The notes beneath the pieces are model-generated. The model had not been told where the DNA came from. It worked only from the letters and a program-made list of their open reading frames with translations, and searched no databases. From Aeromonas popoffii (GTDB lineage Bacteria; Pseudomonadota; Gammaproteobacteria; Enterobacterales; Aeromonadaceae), in assembly GCF_000820025.1 (NCBI RefSeq), contig NZ_CDBI01000014.1, positions 62,001 through 126,000 of the forward strand: a DNA stretch of 64,000 nucleotides. The letters run 5' to 3'. Within the stretch, counting starts at the first letter, position 1. Each line of letters begins with the position of its first letter. Position numbers and translations under genes: made by a program. This document shows positions 1 to 8,896 of this stretch, in pieces.

Positions 1-564
1 CAGCAGCGCCTGTTGGTGGCTAAAAATCAGGATGCCGAGCCCACGCTGCTCGCACTCGCGCATCAACTCCAGCCAGAGCTGGCGCTGGATTTGCGGATCC
101 AGCTGGGCGGTCACCTCATCGGCAATCAACAGACGGGTGCGGGGATCGAGGGCGCGCAGCAATGCGATGCGGGCAAGCTCGCCACCGGAGAGCTGACCCG
201 GCTTGCGACTTAGCCATTCGGGCTTGACCATAAAGCGAGCCAGCATGGCGTCATCGGGGCGCCACACATCCCACAGCGCCTGCCCGGTGGTGCGATAGGG
301 ATTGAAAGTGAGTTCGGGGTGCTGGGGTACCAGCTGGATGGGGTTATAGCCTGTAACCTGTTCAGGCACCGGCTGCCCATCCAGCAGGATCTGCCCGCCC
401 GCCCTAACCGGTTGCCAACCCGCCAATACCCGCCCCAGCGTGGTTTTGCCATAACCGCTGGGGGCAGAGATGCCGAGCCGTTCGCCCGCTTTCACCGTCA
501 GCGACAACCCCTGCCAGAGAGGGCGTGCCCCCTGGGCAAGGGTAAGATCTCGTACTTCAAACAT
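1..564 (-). CDS. ABC transporter ATP-binding protein, NikE/DppF-like (3' end outside window)
   Basis: Second ATPase of a nickel/peptide-type ABC importer; it would energise uptake from the cytoplasmic face. The reading frame is open from an ATG at 564 to the window edge, so the C-terminus is missing. Visible motifs are a Walker A of the form APSGYGKTT, a Q-loop region (QLVPQHPE), the signature LSGGELAR and Walker B LLIADEVT followed by the D-loop and a switch histidine (FSHQQ). It is the last gene of a minus-strand operon after two permeases and another ATPase. Its start overlaps the stop of a small upstream reading frame (TGATG), which suggests translational coupling. Family is certain; nickel as substrate is inferred from the adjacent hydrogenase operon. 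Dipeptide transport is the alternative. Confidence 0.85.
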   Translation of the reverse strand, partial: MFEVRDLTLAQGARPLWQGLSLTVKAGERLGISAPSGYGKTTLGRVLAGWQPVRAGGQILLDGQPVPEQVTGYNPIQLVPQHPELTFNPYRTTGQALWDVWRPDDAMLARFMVKPEWLSRKPGQLSGGELARIALLRALDPRTRLLIADEVTAQLDPQIQRQLWLELMRECEQRGLGILIFSHQQALL

Positions 565-620
565 CAGGAAACCTCCGGCACAGAGAAGAGCGTGTTGAAC
601 TCCGGCAATACCTGCCACTG
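562..620. repeat. Direct repeat copy A (gene-end duplication)
   Basis: About 59 bases, diverged but clearly alignable to copy B at 663-724. The shared core words are CATCAGG, AGAGCG, GTTGAACT and CCTGCCA. The copies lie about 100 bases apart and differ by one 3-base insertion, so the minus-strand reading frame is kept. Confidence 0.65.
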
Positions 621-665
621 AACACCCGCAGCCAGACAGATGATCCATTCCTGCGACTCAATCAT
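564..665 (-). CDS. Small ORF, 33 codons, partial duplicate of the upstream ATPase gene end
   Basis: An ATG-started frame of 33 residues lies between the two ATPase genes and ends in TGATG, sharing bases with the start codon of the next gene. Its last 18 residues (QWQVLPEFNTLFSVPEVS) match what would be read past the stop codon of the preceding ATPase gene (HWQALP, stop, FNALFPATSEIS). It is probably a duplication relic that may still be translated and may couple translation to the downstream ATPase. No function is recognised and expression is unproven. Confidence 0.3.
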   Translation of the reverse strand: MIESQEWIICLAAGVQWQVLPEFNTLFSVPEVS

Positions 666-724
666 CAGGAGATCTCCGACGTAGCAGGAAAGAGCGCGTT
701 GAACTAGGGCAGCGCCTGCCAGTG
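663..724. repeat. Direct repeat copy B (contains the ATPase stop codon)
   Basis: The 62-base partner of copy A at 562-620. On the minus strand it holds the last codons and TAG stop of the upstream ATPase gene, then an in-frame continuation ending in TGATGA. Where copy A has GAG, this copy has TAG. Confidence 0.65.
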
Positions 725-1456
725 GGCACGGAGCATCTCGCTCCCCAGCCCCTGGCGCAGATGGTGACTGCTCAAGGTATCGCTCACCTGCCCCTGATGC
801 AGTGCGACTATGCGATCGGCAAAGCGGGCCGCCAGCGCCAGATCGTGGGTCACCCAGAGGATGCCGCTGCCCTGATTGGCCAATTCACGCAACTGGCCGA
901 TCAACAGGCAGGCCAGCCCGTCATCGAGCCAGGCGGTGATCTCGTCCGCCAAAATGTAGCGAGCACCACCGAGCGCCGCGGCGCAGGCCAGAATGCGCTT
1001 GGCCATGCCGCCGGAGAGCTGGCGCGGGAATCTGTCCAGGGTGGCCGCAGGCAGCTGGTAGCGCAGCAGTTGCTCGCCGAGCCGCTCGCGGGTACCGTTC
1101 TGGCCGCACAGATGCGCCGCGCGGCCCAGCTGGCGCTCCACCGTCAGCAGCGGATTGAGGGCGCTGACCCCCTGCGGCACATAGCAAAGAGTGTGGCCGC
1201 GCAGACGGGCCCGGCTCGCGTCGCACAGGGGCGTGCCATCGAGGGAGAGGGTGCCGCGCATCCGCAGGTTGTCCGGCAGCAGGCTCAGGGCGCTTTGCAG
1301 CAGCAGGCTCTTGCCCTCGCCGCTCCCCCCCACCAGCGCCACTATCTCCCCCGGCGCCAGTTGCAGGCTGATATCGGTCAGCAAAGGCTGCCAACTGCGC
1401 CGCCCCAACCAGGAGTAGTGGGCCGCCTCTATGGTCACATGGTCAAAACTCAGCAT
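704..1456 (-). CDS. ABC transporter ATP-binding protein, NikD/DppD-like
   Basis: First ATPase of the importer, 250 residues. Walker A is GGSGEGKS (around residue 43), the Q-loop CYVPQGV, the signature LSGGMAKR, Walker B YILADE and the H-loop WVTHD, so all catalytic elements are present. It overlaps the upstream permease by 7 bases. The C-terminus seems to have been shortened by a nonsense change: a TAG is followed by 12 more in-frame codons that match a duplicated segment just downstream. Substrate is inferred as nickel from the neighbouring hyb operon. The family includes NikD and DppD and cannot be split further by eye. Confidence 0.85.
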   Translation of the reverse strand: MLSFDHVTIEAAHYSWLGRRSWQPLLTDISLQLAPGEIVALVGGSGEGKSLLLQSALSLLPDNLRMRGTLSLDGTPLCDASRARLRGHTLCYVPQGVSALNPLLTVERQLGRAAHLCGQNGTRERLGEQLLRYQLPAATLDRFPRQLSGGMAKRILACAAALGGARYILADEITAWLDDGLACLLIGQLRELANQGSGILWVTHDLALAARFADRIVALHQGQVSDTLSSHHLRQGLGSEMLRAHWQALP

Positions 1457-2262
1457 GGTTCACCCCCAAACCAGAGCTGCTGCAGGGCGCGGGTAGCCTG
1501 ATCAAACAGCAGTACCAGCAGCAGCAACATCAGACCAGGGAAGAGGGCCAGCCACCAGCCGCCGCCAGCCAGATAACGCAACGCATCGGCCAGCAGCAGG
1601 CCCAGGGAGGCCTCGTGGGCCGCCAGCCCAAAGCCGAGAAAGCTCAAGGCCGCGCTGTGCAGCACCGCATGGGGAAACATCAACAAGGTGCCGATAAACC
1701 ACTGGGGCAGCAACCCCGGCAGCAGGTGGGTACGCCAGCGACGCAGCGCCCCCATCCCCTGACAGCGAGCCAGCACCACGTAGTCGCTGCAGGCGATCCG
1801 CCGCGCTTCTGCGCAGAGAATGAGCGCCAGCTTGGGCCAGTGGGTCAGCGCCACCGCCAGGATCACCCCGCGCATGCCGCCCCCCACGGTAAAACAGATC
1901 AGGATCAGCAGCAGCATATGGGGCAGCGCCAGCATGGCGTCGATCACGAGGCGCACCGCCACATCGCATCTGGGATGAATGAGCGACACACTTGCCGCCA
2001 CCATGGCCAGCAGACCACTACACAGGGCCGTGCTGATGCCCAGCTCCAGACTGGTGAGGGTACCCTGAAAGGCCCGCAACCAGAGATCCCGCCCCATCTG
2101 ATCGGTCCCGAACCAGTGGGCCAGCGAGGGGGGTTGCTGGCGCGCCAGCAGATCCATCGGTACATCCTGATGAGAGAGGCTCCAGCCATAAGCAGCCAGC
2201 AGCGCCAATCCAATCAGGGCCACGCCCAGGCGCAATATTGAGGGGAGCGGATTAAACAGCAT
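1450..2262 (-). CDS. ABC transporter permease, NikC/DppC-like
   Basis: Inner-membrane permease of about 270 residues with several hydrophobic segments. The N-terminal part after the first helix carries HWFGTDQMGRDLWLR, typical of the DppC/NikC N-terminal domain, and a cytoplasmic EAR...CQGMGALRRW region matches the coupling loop that contacts the ATPase. A longer frame begins at 2322, but its first 20 codons are arginine- and tryptophan-rich shadow sequence inside the upstream gene. The ATG at 2262, which overlaps the upstream stop by 11 bases, gives the family's normal N-terminus. Confidence 0.85.
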   Translation of the reverse strand: MLFNPLPSILRLGVALIGLALLAAYGWSLSHQDVPMDLLARQQPPSLAHWFGTDQMGRDLWLRAFQGTLTSLELGISTALCSGLLAMVAASVSLIHPRCDVAVRLVIDAMLALPHMLLLILICFTVGGGMRGVILAVALTHWPKLALILCAEARRIACSDYVVLARCQGMGALRRWRTHLLPGLLPQWFIGTLLMFPHAVLHSAALSFLGFGLAAHEASLGLLLADALRYLAGGGWWLALFPGLMLLLLVLLFDQATRALQQLWFGGEPC

Positions 2263-3262
2263 GCTCACCCTCCCAGCCCCGATTGATGCGCGCCAGCAGC
2301 AAACTGGCCACCGTATTGCCAATAAAGACCAGCAAGGTGCAAAAGAGCACTATGCCCATCAGCAAGGGGATATCTCCCCGCAGCCCCGCATCCACGGTGG
2401 CTTGCCCGAGCCCCGGATAAGAGAAAACTTTCTCCGCCAACAGCGATCCGCCAATCAGCTCACCGAGGGAGGCAAACTGCAGGCAGATCGCCGGGGTCAG
2501 GGCGTGGCGCAGCACATGAAAACGCAGCATGGGCCAGCCGCCATCCCCCTGGGCGCGGGCGTAGCGGATAAAGTCGCTCTCCAACACCTCGGCCACCCGC
2601 CCCCGGGTATGCAGGGCAATGTTGCCCACTCCGAGCAGCGCAAGCGTGGTGACCGGCAGCAACAGATGGCGCAATCGCATCAGCCAGTCCGCCTCATCGG
2701 CAGAGAGCCCCGGCGTCCAGGCGCAGCAGACCGGCAACAGCGGCCAGTGCACAGCAAACAGCGCGAGCAGCAGCAGGCCAACCCAGAAGGTGGGCAGGGA
2801 GGCGAGCAAGTAAGCAAAGCGGCAAATAAGGCGATCGGGCCAGCGGTTGAGATAGCGACCGGCGCAGAGCCCCAGCAGAATGCCAAAAAAACCGGAGAGC
2901 AGCCAGGCCCCCGCCAGCAGCAGGAAGGAGGCGGCAAAGCGGCTGCCAATCACCTGAGCCACAGGCGCGTTGTAGAGCATGGAGTAACCGAGATCCCCCT
3001 GCAGCACCTGGCTAAACCAGCGCCAGTAGCGCAGCCACAGCGGCTGATCCAGTCCCCAGCGGGCGGCAATGCGGGCGTACTGCTCGGGCGGCACATGGAG
3101 CAGATCGTTGCCGATATAGGCCTTGATGGGATCAATGGGGGAGTAGCTGAGCAGCACAAAGGTGGCGACAGAGACCAGACACAAGAGCCCTGCCAGACGC
3201 AGCAGGGCTTTTAGCAACAGATAACCGGAATGACTCAAGGGCGAACTTAACGGCACGTCCAC
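2252..3262 (-). CDS. ABC transporter permease, NikB/DppB-like
   Basis: Inner-membrane permease, 336 residues. It shows the classic DppB/NikB layout: an N-terminal transmembrane helix followed by a periplasmic SPIDPIKAYIG...RWGLDQPLWLRYWRW segment, then GDLGYSMLYNAPV and a five-helix core with the coupling loop (FIRYARAQGDGGWPMLRFHVLRHA region) near residue 240. It overlaps the substrate-binding protein gene by 16 bases and the second permease gene by 11, showing tight translational coupling in one operon. Confidence 0.87.
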   Translation of the reverse strand: MDVPLSSPLSHSGYLLLKALLRLAGLLCLVSVATFVLLSYSPIDPIKAYIGNDLLHVPPEQYARIAARWGLDQPLWLRYWRWFSQVLQGDLGYSMLYNAPVAQVIGSRFAASFLLLAGAWLLSGFFGILLGLCAGRYLNRWPDRLICRFAYLLASLPTFWVGLLLLALFAVHWPLLPVCCAWTPGLSADEADWLMRLRHLLLPVTTLALLGVGNIALHTRGRVAEVLESDFIRYARAQGDGGWPMLRFHVLRHALTPAICLQFASLGELIGGSLLAEKVFSYPGLGQATVDAGLRGDIPLLMGIVLFCTLLVFIGNTVASLLLARINRGWEGEHAV

Positions 3263-4854
3263 CGCCAGTCAGAGAGGTTGTTGAGCAGGGACCAGCTACC
3301 GTGAATTTCCGGCGCCCCCTTGCCAAGGTCGATACAGCGGTTGGCGAGATAGGTGTGCTGCACATTGAGCAGCCAGGCCCAGGCAGCATCCCCCTGCACC
3401 CCGGCGCCACTCTTACCATCCCACTCCACCTGCTGCCAGAACGGCACCGCCGCCTGCCAGTTCGGGGCATCCAGCGCCTGCTTGAGGTGGCCATCCACTA
3501 CAGGGTTGCGGTAGTAGCCCGGGTTGTAGAACTCAACGCCGCCGGATCCGCTCTGGTAGTGGTGATAGAGCTCCATGGGATCCAGACTCCCCCACCCCAT
3601 CAGCACCGGGTTGGCGTGCATCTCCCGCTCCACCTGCTCCCAGCTGCCGGATTTGAGGCTCACGTCGAGGCCAATAGGTTTGAGCATGGCCCGCACCGCT
3701 TCCGCCAGATCCCGGCGAGTGCTGTCACCACTGGTGTACCAGAGGGTAAAGGCGGCGCGCAGCGAGCCCTTGTGACGAATGCCATCGCTGCCCATCTTCC
3801 AGCCAGCCTCGTCGAGCAGGGCGTTGGCATGGGCGGTATCGCCATCCTTGAAGGCGGTGGCTTTATTCAACCAGGGCAAGCCTTCCACCGCGCTGTAAGC
3901 GGGGATGGCGTGCCCTTCCAGCAGCTGATCGGCCAGCAGCTTGCGGTCGATGGCGTAGTTGATGGCGCGGCGCACCGCCACATCGGCCGTCACGTCGTTG
4001 CCGATGGGATAGCCCTTGGCATCCTTGCCGCCCGCAGGGGGGATCGGAAAGACGATGCCACGGTTCTCCACGCTCGGCCGTACCCAGAGCTTGAGGGAGG
4101 CAGGCACAGTGGGCGCCAGCGACGGGGGTATGCGCACCAGATCGAGCTGGCTGCTCTGGGCGGCGGCATAGGCGCTCTCTTCATCGATAAAGACAAACAC
4201 CAGCCGTTTGAAATCATTGTTGCCACCGGCGTAATAGGGGTTTGCCTCCACCACCAGTTGCTGACCGGGCAGGAAGCTCACCAGTCGGTAGGGGCCGGCG
4301 CCGACAGGCTGTTGGGCGTATGCCTTGGGATCGTAATCGCGCTTTGACACTATGCCGAGCGATCCCAGCACATTGACAAAGGTGCTCTGGGGGGCACTTA
4401 AGACGATGGCCACCTCGGTGGGCGAGACCACCCTGGCAGAGACAAAGTTACCCATGTCGATCTTGCCACCGCCTTTGGCTGCGCTGTTGTAGGTAAAGGC
4501 CACATCCTCGGCGGTGAGCGGTGCGCCGTTGGAGAATGTCAGATCAGGCTTGAGAGTGATGAGCCACCCCTTGCCATCCTTGTTCGGGGTCACCGATTGG
4601 GTGAGCAGATCCTGCCAGCTGAGATCGGCGTTTTGTTTAAGCAGCGGGCTGTGCAGCAGCAGGTAGCTGCCGTGACTCCAGCCAAGCAGGGGGTCAAACC
4701 CTTCGGTGGGCTCTGCGCCGATGGCGAGTGTGAGTTCGGCAGGCACAGGTTGGGCGGCCAGTGCCGAATGAGCGAGTCCGCCCGAGAGCAGGGCCAGCAA
4801 AGTGGCAGCGACGACAGATACGCCCTTGCGGCGGCCATGGTATTGAATGGTCAT
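3247..4854 (-). CDS. ABC transporter substrate-binding protein (SBP family 5), probably nickel
   Basis: Periplasmic binding protein, 535 residues. The N-terminus has basic residues, a hydrophobic stretch and a signal-peptidase-like ALA at about 31-33. The mature part has family 5 features (GFDPLLGW; LLHSPLLKQNADLSW; the ITLKPDLTFSNGAPLTAEDV segment; INYAIDRK). AAGGA lies just before the ATG. It is the first gene of the importer operon, 115 bases after hybE and in the same direction. Family 5 covers peptides, nickel and metallophores; nickel is inferred only from the hydrogenase context. Confidence 0.8.
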   Translation of the reverse strand: MTIQYHGRRKGVSVVAATLLALLSGGLAHSALAAQPVPAELTLAIGAEPTEGFDPLLGWSHGSYLLLHSPLLKQNADLSWQDLLTQSVTPNKDGKGWLITLKPDLTFSNGAPLTAEDVAFTYNSAAKGGGKIDMGNFVSARVVSPTEVAIVLSAPQSTFVNVLGSLGIVSKRDYDPKAYAQQPVGAGPYRLVSFLPGQQLVVEANPYYAGGNNDFKRLVFVFIDEESAYAAAQSSQLDLVRIPPSLAPTVPASLKLWVRPSVENRGIVFPIPPAGGKDAKGYPIGNDVTADVAVRRAINYAIDRKLLADQLLEGHAIPAYSAVEGLPWLNKATAFKDGDTAHANALLDEAGWKMGSDGIRHKGSLRAAFTLWYTSGDSTRRDLAEAVRAMLKPIGLDVSLKSGSWEQVEREMHANPVLMGWGSLDPMELYHHYQSGSGGVEFYNPGYYRNPVVDGHLKQALDAPNWQAAVPFWQQVEWDGKSGAGVQGDAAWAWLLNVQHTYLANRCIDLGKGAPEIHGSWSLLNNLSDWRWTCR

Positions 4855-4917
4855 AAGATTCCTTGTTCGTTTGTACCACTCACCTCGAAGAAAAACGTCA
4901 GACGAAGAAGCGAGTGA

Positions 4918-4935
4918 GGGGCCAAAACGGGCCCC
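4918..4935 (-). terminator. GC hairpin between hybE and the importer operon
   Basis: Arms GGGGCC and GGCCCC enclose a 6-base loop. There is no run of T after it on the minus strand, so it may be an attenuating or RNA-stabilising structure rather than a true terminator. Confidence 0.35.
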
Positions 4936-4969
4936 TATTCTAAACTTGATTTCGCGTGAAACCTAGCGG

Positions 4970-5497
4970 CTATGCCGGTTGGCCACGCCGGGCACCGAAT
5001 AGCCGTCTGCGACCCAGATCCACACCGCTGGCCCCTTGCTGAACCGGCAAGGAGAGCAGCATCTTGAGGGTGCTGCTCACCAGCGCTCGCCCCTCCCCGG
5101 CCCCGAGATGGGGATCAAGCGGCGACATCAGGGAGCAGGCCAGCTGCTGACCCGTCTCGGGCAATTCGCCCACCATAAAGGTCATGTTGCCGCAAGGGAG
5201 CTGCAGAGCGAGGCGATCGCTGCTGCTGCGCACCGGCCAGCACTGATCCGGCCCCGGCAACACCACCACGCTCAGCATCCAGGGGGTGAGCACGCAACCG
5301 AGCCACTGATCTTCAAACAGCACGCACTCGGCCACAATGGGCATGGTGGCGTGATAGAAGGGGAGCCCTTGCATCTCTTCGCGGGCGATCCGCTCATACT
5401 GGGCAACCAGCAGGGTTGCGGGATTGGTGGCAAAACCGATGAACTCCTGCTCGCGTTCCTGCACGGCATCAACCTCGCCTACATGGGACTGCGCCAT
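4970..5497 (-). CDS. hybE: [NiFe]-hydrogenase assembly chaperone HybE
   Basis: Cytoplasmic chaperone that helps assemble hydrogenase-2 before Tat export. The 175 residues match the HybE family throughout: FEDQWLGCVLTPWMLSVVVLPGPDQCWP, LQLPCGNMTFMVGELPETGQQLACSLMSPL and a C-terminal LFGARRG. E. coli HybE is slightly shorter (162). The ATG at 5497 overlaps the end of hybD by 19 bases. It is the last hyb gene here; hybF and hybG equivalents are not in the window, so HypA- and HypC-type functions must be encoded elsewhere. Confidence 0.92.
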   Translation of the reverse strand: MAQSHVGEVDAVQEREQEFIGFATNPATLLVAQYERIAREEMQGLPFYHATMPIVAECVLFEDQWLGCVLTPWMLSVVVLPGPDQCWPVRSSSDRLALQLPCGNMTFMVGELPETGQQLACSLMSPLDPHLGAGEGRALVSSTLKMLLSLPVQQGASGVDLGRRRLFGARRGQPA

Positions 5498-6009
5498 AGC
5501 CCCTCCTGCTCTTGTTTTGCCCGCTCGGCGTCGGAGAGCGGGATGGCGGGCGCGCCAACACTGGCCAGCAGAGTCAAGATCCGATCCGTCGCCTCCCCCA
5601 TGGCGGCCGCCACGACGGGGGTGAGGCCGATGCGCGGTTCGAGGGATTCAGGCTCAATGCCGATCAGGGTGAGCCGCGTTGGCGACTCCCCCGTCATGTG
5701 CAGCGCCGAGAGCACGTCCGCCAGCCCCAGCTGGTGCGGGGAGATCTTGCGGCCAAACAGGGTCGGGATTTCGTCACCTTGCAGGGTCACAACCGTGCCC
5801 GGCGGGTTACCGCTGCGCACCGCATCCGCCAGAATGATGTGATCGCGACTGGCCATCGCGTCGAGCAGCTCCATGCCAGCCGTGCCACCATCGAGCAGTT
5901 CGATGCCGGGGGCGAAACGGTATTCGCGCCCCAGCGCCTCGACGATACGCACGCCCACCGCCTCGTCGCTCAACAGCAGGTTGCCCACGCCCAGGATCAG
6001 AGTGTTCAT
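5479..6009 (-). CDS. hybD: Hydrogenase-2 maturation endopeptidase HybD
   Basis: Nickel-sensing protease that removes the C-terminal extension of HybC after metal insertion. The protein starts MNTLILGVGN and keeps the metal-binding residues known in E. coli HybD: E16, D62 and a histidine at 92 (93 in E. coli) in SPHQLGLADVLSAL. The ATG at 6009 overlaps the hybC stop as TGATG; a GTG one codon earlier is possible. The C-terminus is about a dozen residues longer than in E. coli and rich in E, K and Q. Confidence 0.95.
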   Translation of the reverse strand: MNTLILGVGNLLLSDEAVGVRIVEALGREYRFAPGIELLDGGTAGMELLDAMASRDHIILADAVRSGNPPGTVVTLQGDEIPTLFGRKISPHQLGLADVLSALHMTGESPTRLTLIGIEPESLEPRIGLTPVVAAAMGEATDRILTLLASVGAPAIPLSDAERAKQEQEGLWRSPM

Positions 6010-7712
6010 CACAGCACCTTCACCTGAGTCACGTCGCCACTTTGGGTATCCACCACATGGACCGCGCAGGACATGCAGGGATCGAACGAGTGGATGGTGC
6101 GCACCACCTCCAGCGGCTTGGCGGGATCCGCCACCGGGGTGCCCACAAGCGCCTGCTCGTAGGGGCCGGGCTCGTCATTGAAGTTGCGCGGGCCCGAGTT
6201 CCAGGTCGAGGGCACCACCGCCTGATAGTTGGCGATCTTGCCCTCCTTGATGACGATCCAGTGAGAGAGCATGCCGCGCGGCGCCTCTTCAAAGCCCACC
6301 CCGCGAAACTCTTTGTCCGCCGGGATCTCGGCTTTGATGTAGGCGGTGAAGTCCCCCTTGCCGATGTTGTCGACCAGCGCCTTCCACTGGTGCGCCAGGG
6401 TGTCTTTGAGCACGCAGCAGCGCACCGCGCGGCCTATGATGCGACCCATGGTGGAGTGCAGCTGTTCGGTCTTGATGGCCGAGCCGGTGAGCGCTTTATA
6501 AATGCCGTTCAACTGGTCGAAGTGCGCCACCGTCTCCGGGTGTTTGGCGGCCAGTTTCACCAGGAGGTCTGCGAGCGGCCCCACCTCCACCACCTTGCCG
6601 TAGAAGGTGGGGGATTTGACCCAGGAGTATTTGCCATCGTCCTGCCAGCCGGTGTAGTTGGGCTCGGTTTTGCCCTCCCACGGCTTGAGGGGAGCGTCAT
6701 CCTTATACCAGGCGTGCTTGTTGCTCTCGGCGATGCCATCCATCAGCCAGCCATCCTGATGACTCTCGATGGGGCGATATCCCGCCAGATTGCCATTCTC
6801 GATATAGCCGCCCGGCATCAGGAAGCTGCCGCCGTCGGCGTCGGTGGGGAGCTCAGGCACGCTCAGGTAGTGCTTGGCCCCCTGCCCCAGGTGCAGCCAC
6901 TCGGGGTAGTGCGCGGCTATGATGGCGGCATCCACCTTGTAGACCTGCTCGATAAACTCGCTGAGCCGGTCGATGAAGCTCTTCACATAGAGCAGCCGCT
7001 CCAGGTTGAGCACGCTCGGTGCATCCAGGTTGATGGGATTGGCCACCCCACCCACCGCCAGATTTTGAATGTGCGGGGTCTTGCCCCCCAAAATGGCGAC
7101 GATGCGGTTGGCATCGCGCTGGCACTCCAGTGCCTGCAGGTAGTGAGCCACGGCGATGAGGTTCACCTCCGGGCTCAGCTTCATCTCCTTGTGACCCCAG
7201 TAACCGTTGGCAAAGATGCCGAGCTGGCCGCTGGCTACCAGCGCACGGATCTTCTCCTGCACCTTGGTCAGCTCATCGGCACTGTTGAGGGACCAGGTAG
7301 AGACCCCCTTGAGGATATCCGCTGCTTTTTGCGCATTAGCCTCAAGGGCTGCCGTGATGTCCACCCAGTCCAGCGCGGAGAGCTGGTAGAAGTGAACGAT
7401 GTGATCGTGGATGTTGTGGGCCGCGATGATGAGGTTACGGATGAACTGGGCATTGACCGGCACCTTGGCGCCGATGGCGTTCTCCACCGCCCGCACCGAG
7501 GCGATGGCGTGGATCGAGGTGCATACCCCGCAGATCCGCTGCACTATCATCCAGGCATCGCGCGGATCGTTGCCCTTGACGATCTCCTCCATCCCGCGCC
7601 ACATGGTGCCGGACGACCAGGCCTTGGTGACGATGCCGCCTTCGATTTCGCAGTCGATACGCAGGTGCCCCTCAATGCGGGTGATGGGGTCTATGGTGAT
7701 ACGTTGGCTCAT
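6009..7712 (-). CDS. hybC: Hydrogenase-2 large subunit HybC
   Basis: Catalytic large subunit of the periplasm-facing, membrane-bound [NiFe] uptake hydrogenase. At 567 residues it is the same length as E. coli HybC. The Ni-Fe ligands are seen as RICGVC (C61, C64) and DPCMSC (C546, C549). The motif ends in H552, after which HybD should cut off a 15-residue tail. It overlaps hybB by 4 bases and hybD by one. It has no signal peptide; export is expected piggyback on the Tat signal of HybO. Confidence 0.97.
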   Translation of the reverse strand: MSQRITIDPITRIEGHLRIDCEIEGGIVTKAWSSGTMWRGMEEIVKGNDPRDAWMIVQRICGVCTSIHAIASVRAVENAIGAKVPVNAQFIRNLIIAAHNIHDHIVHFYQLSALDWVDITAALEANAQKAADILKGVSTWSLNSADELTKVQEKIRALVASGQLGIFANGYWGHKEMKLSPEVNLIAVAHYLQALECQRDANRIVAILGGKTPHIQNLAVGGVANPINLDAPSVLNLERLLYVKSFIDRLSEFIEQVYKVDAAIIAAHYPEWLHLGQGAKHYLSVPELPTDADGGSFLMPGGYIENGNLAGYRPIESHQDGWLMDGIAESNKHAWYKDDAPLKPWEGKTEPNYTGWQDDGKYSWVKSPTFYGKVVEVGPLADLLVKLAAKHPETVAHFDQLNGIYKALTGSAIKTEQLHSTMGRIIGRAVRCCVLKDTLAHQWKALVDNIGKGDFTAYIKAEIPADKEFRGVGFEEAPRGMLSHWIVIKEGKIANYQAVVPSTWNSGPRNFNDEPGPYEQALVGTPVADPAKPLEVVRTIHSFDPCMSCAVHVVDTQSGDVTQVKVL

Positions 7713-8896
7713 ACGTTGGCTTTCCCTCGGGCCTGATAATCTTGGTGAACACGTTCAAGTGATGGCAGTACCGGCAAGAGCCGGATCAACAGCAAATAGG
7801 CACAGACTTCGATGGCGACGAAGCCAAGGGAGATCAGCACTTCCGCCGCGGAGGGGAAGTAGTGGTAGCCATTGCCGGGGTTGAAGGCGAGCAGGGAGTA
7901 ATTCAGTCGCCAGAGCGCCGCGCCCAGCAGCATGCTGAGGGCCCCCAGGAACAACATGCGCGAATCGCGGCGGCTCTTGTCCCAGTGGAACACCAGCAGC
8001 GGGAATATCATCAGCGCGATCTCGCTCCAGAACATGATGGAGAAGCGGTTGAACTCGGAGAGATAGGCCGACTTGTCGTGGATAACGATCTCGGCAAAAC
8101 GTAGCGCCACAAACAGGATCAGGAAGATGTCGATCACCTGGGTCAGCTTGTAGAAGAGCGACTTCTCATTGGGGCCACGCCCCGCCAGCCCGGCCTGCAC
8201 CAGGGATCCTTCAAATACCACGATGGAAAAACCCATGATGAAGGCGGTCAGCAAGGAGAAGACCGGCAACAGCTCGTAGCTCTGCCAGAGCGGATGGATC
8301 TTCTCCCCCGCCACTATCATCAGGGAGCCCATGGAGGATTGGTGCATGGTGGGCAGCAGTGCCCCCAACGCCAGCACGAAGAACATGATCTTGTTGAGGC
8401 GAATGAGTGACGCCTCCCAGCCGAATTTCTCCAACAGCACGGGAGCAAACTCCAGCGCCATCACCCCGATGTAGATGGTCATGCAGACCGCCGTCTCGAA
8501 CAGCACAGAGGCGGTGTTGAAGTGACCGGGCAGGTAGAAGTACGGCAGGTTCCAGTAACGCCCCACATCGATGGTGATGGAGAGGCCGCCCAGCGAGTAG
8601 CCGAACAGACTCGCCAACAGGGCTGGGCGCACCAGCGGGTGATACTCACCCCGGTTGAACACATAAACAGCCCAGGCTAATGCCCAACCGCCGCAGGCGA
8701 AACCGGTCCCGATCAGCAGGTCAAAGGAGATCCACAGACCCCAGGGGAACCCCCCGTTCAAGTCAGTGACCGAGCCCAGCCCGAAGATGAGGCGCTTCAC
8801 GATCAGCATGCCGCACAGCACGGCAAAGGGGGCCAACACCAGCACCGGCCAGCTGACCAGCTTGCCGCCGAGGGGATACGCCTTGTGATTACTCAT
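7709..8896 (-). CDS. hybB: Hydrogenase-2 membrane subunit HybB
   Basis: Polytopic inner-membrane subunit of the NrfD/HybB family, linking the enzyme to the quinone pool. The protein (395 residues; E. coli 392) has about ten hydrophobic segments and strong HybB landmarks: [42 protein letters not shown] and [16 protein letters not shown]. The frame extends upstream to 8935, but the ATG at 8896 ([12 protein letters not shown]) fits the family start. It overlaps hybA by 8 bases, and hybC starts within its stop region. Confidence 0.95.
   Translation of the reverse strand: MSNHKAYPLGGKLVSWPVLVLAPFAVLCGMLIVKRLIFGLGSVTDLNGGFPWGLWISFDLLIGTGFACGGWALAWAVYVFNRGEYHPLVRPALLASLFGYSLGGLSITIDVGRYWNLPYFYLPGHFNTASVLFETAVCMTIYIGVMALEFAPVLLEKFGWEASLIRLNKIMFFVLALGALLPTMHQSSMGSLMIVAGEKIHPLWQSYELLPVFSLLTAFIMGFSIVVFEGSLVQAGLAGRGPNEKSLFYKLTQVIDIFLILFVALRFAEIVIHDKSAYLSEFNRFSIMFWSEIALMIFPLLVFHWDKSRRDSRMLFLGALSMLLGAALWRLNYSLLAFNPGNGYHYFPSAAEVLISLGFVAIEVCAYLLLIRLLPVLPSLERVHQDYQARGKANV

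Noticed and set aside
6042-7736. Long open frame of 564 codons opposite hybC
   Set aside because: Antisense shadow of hybC, whose motifs are unmistakable.
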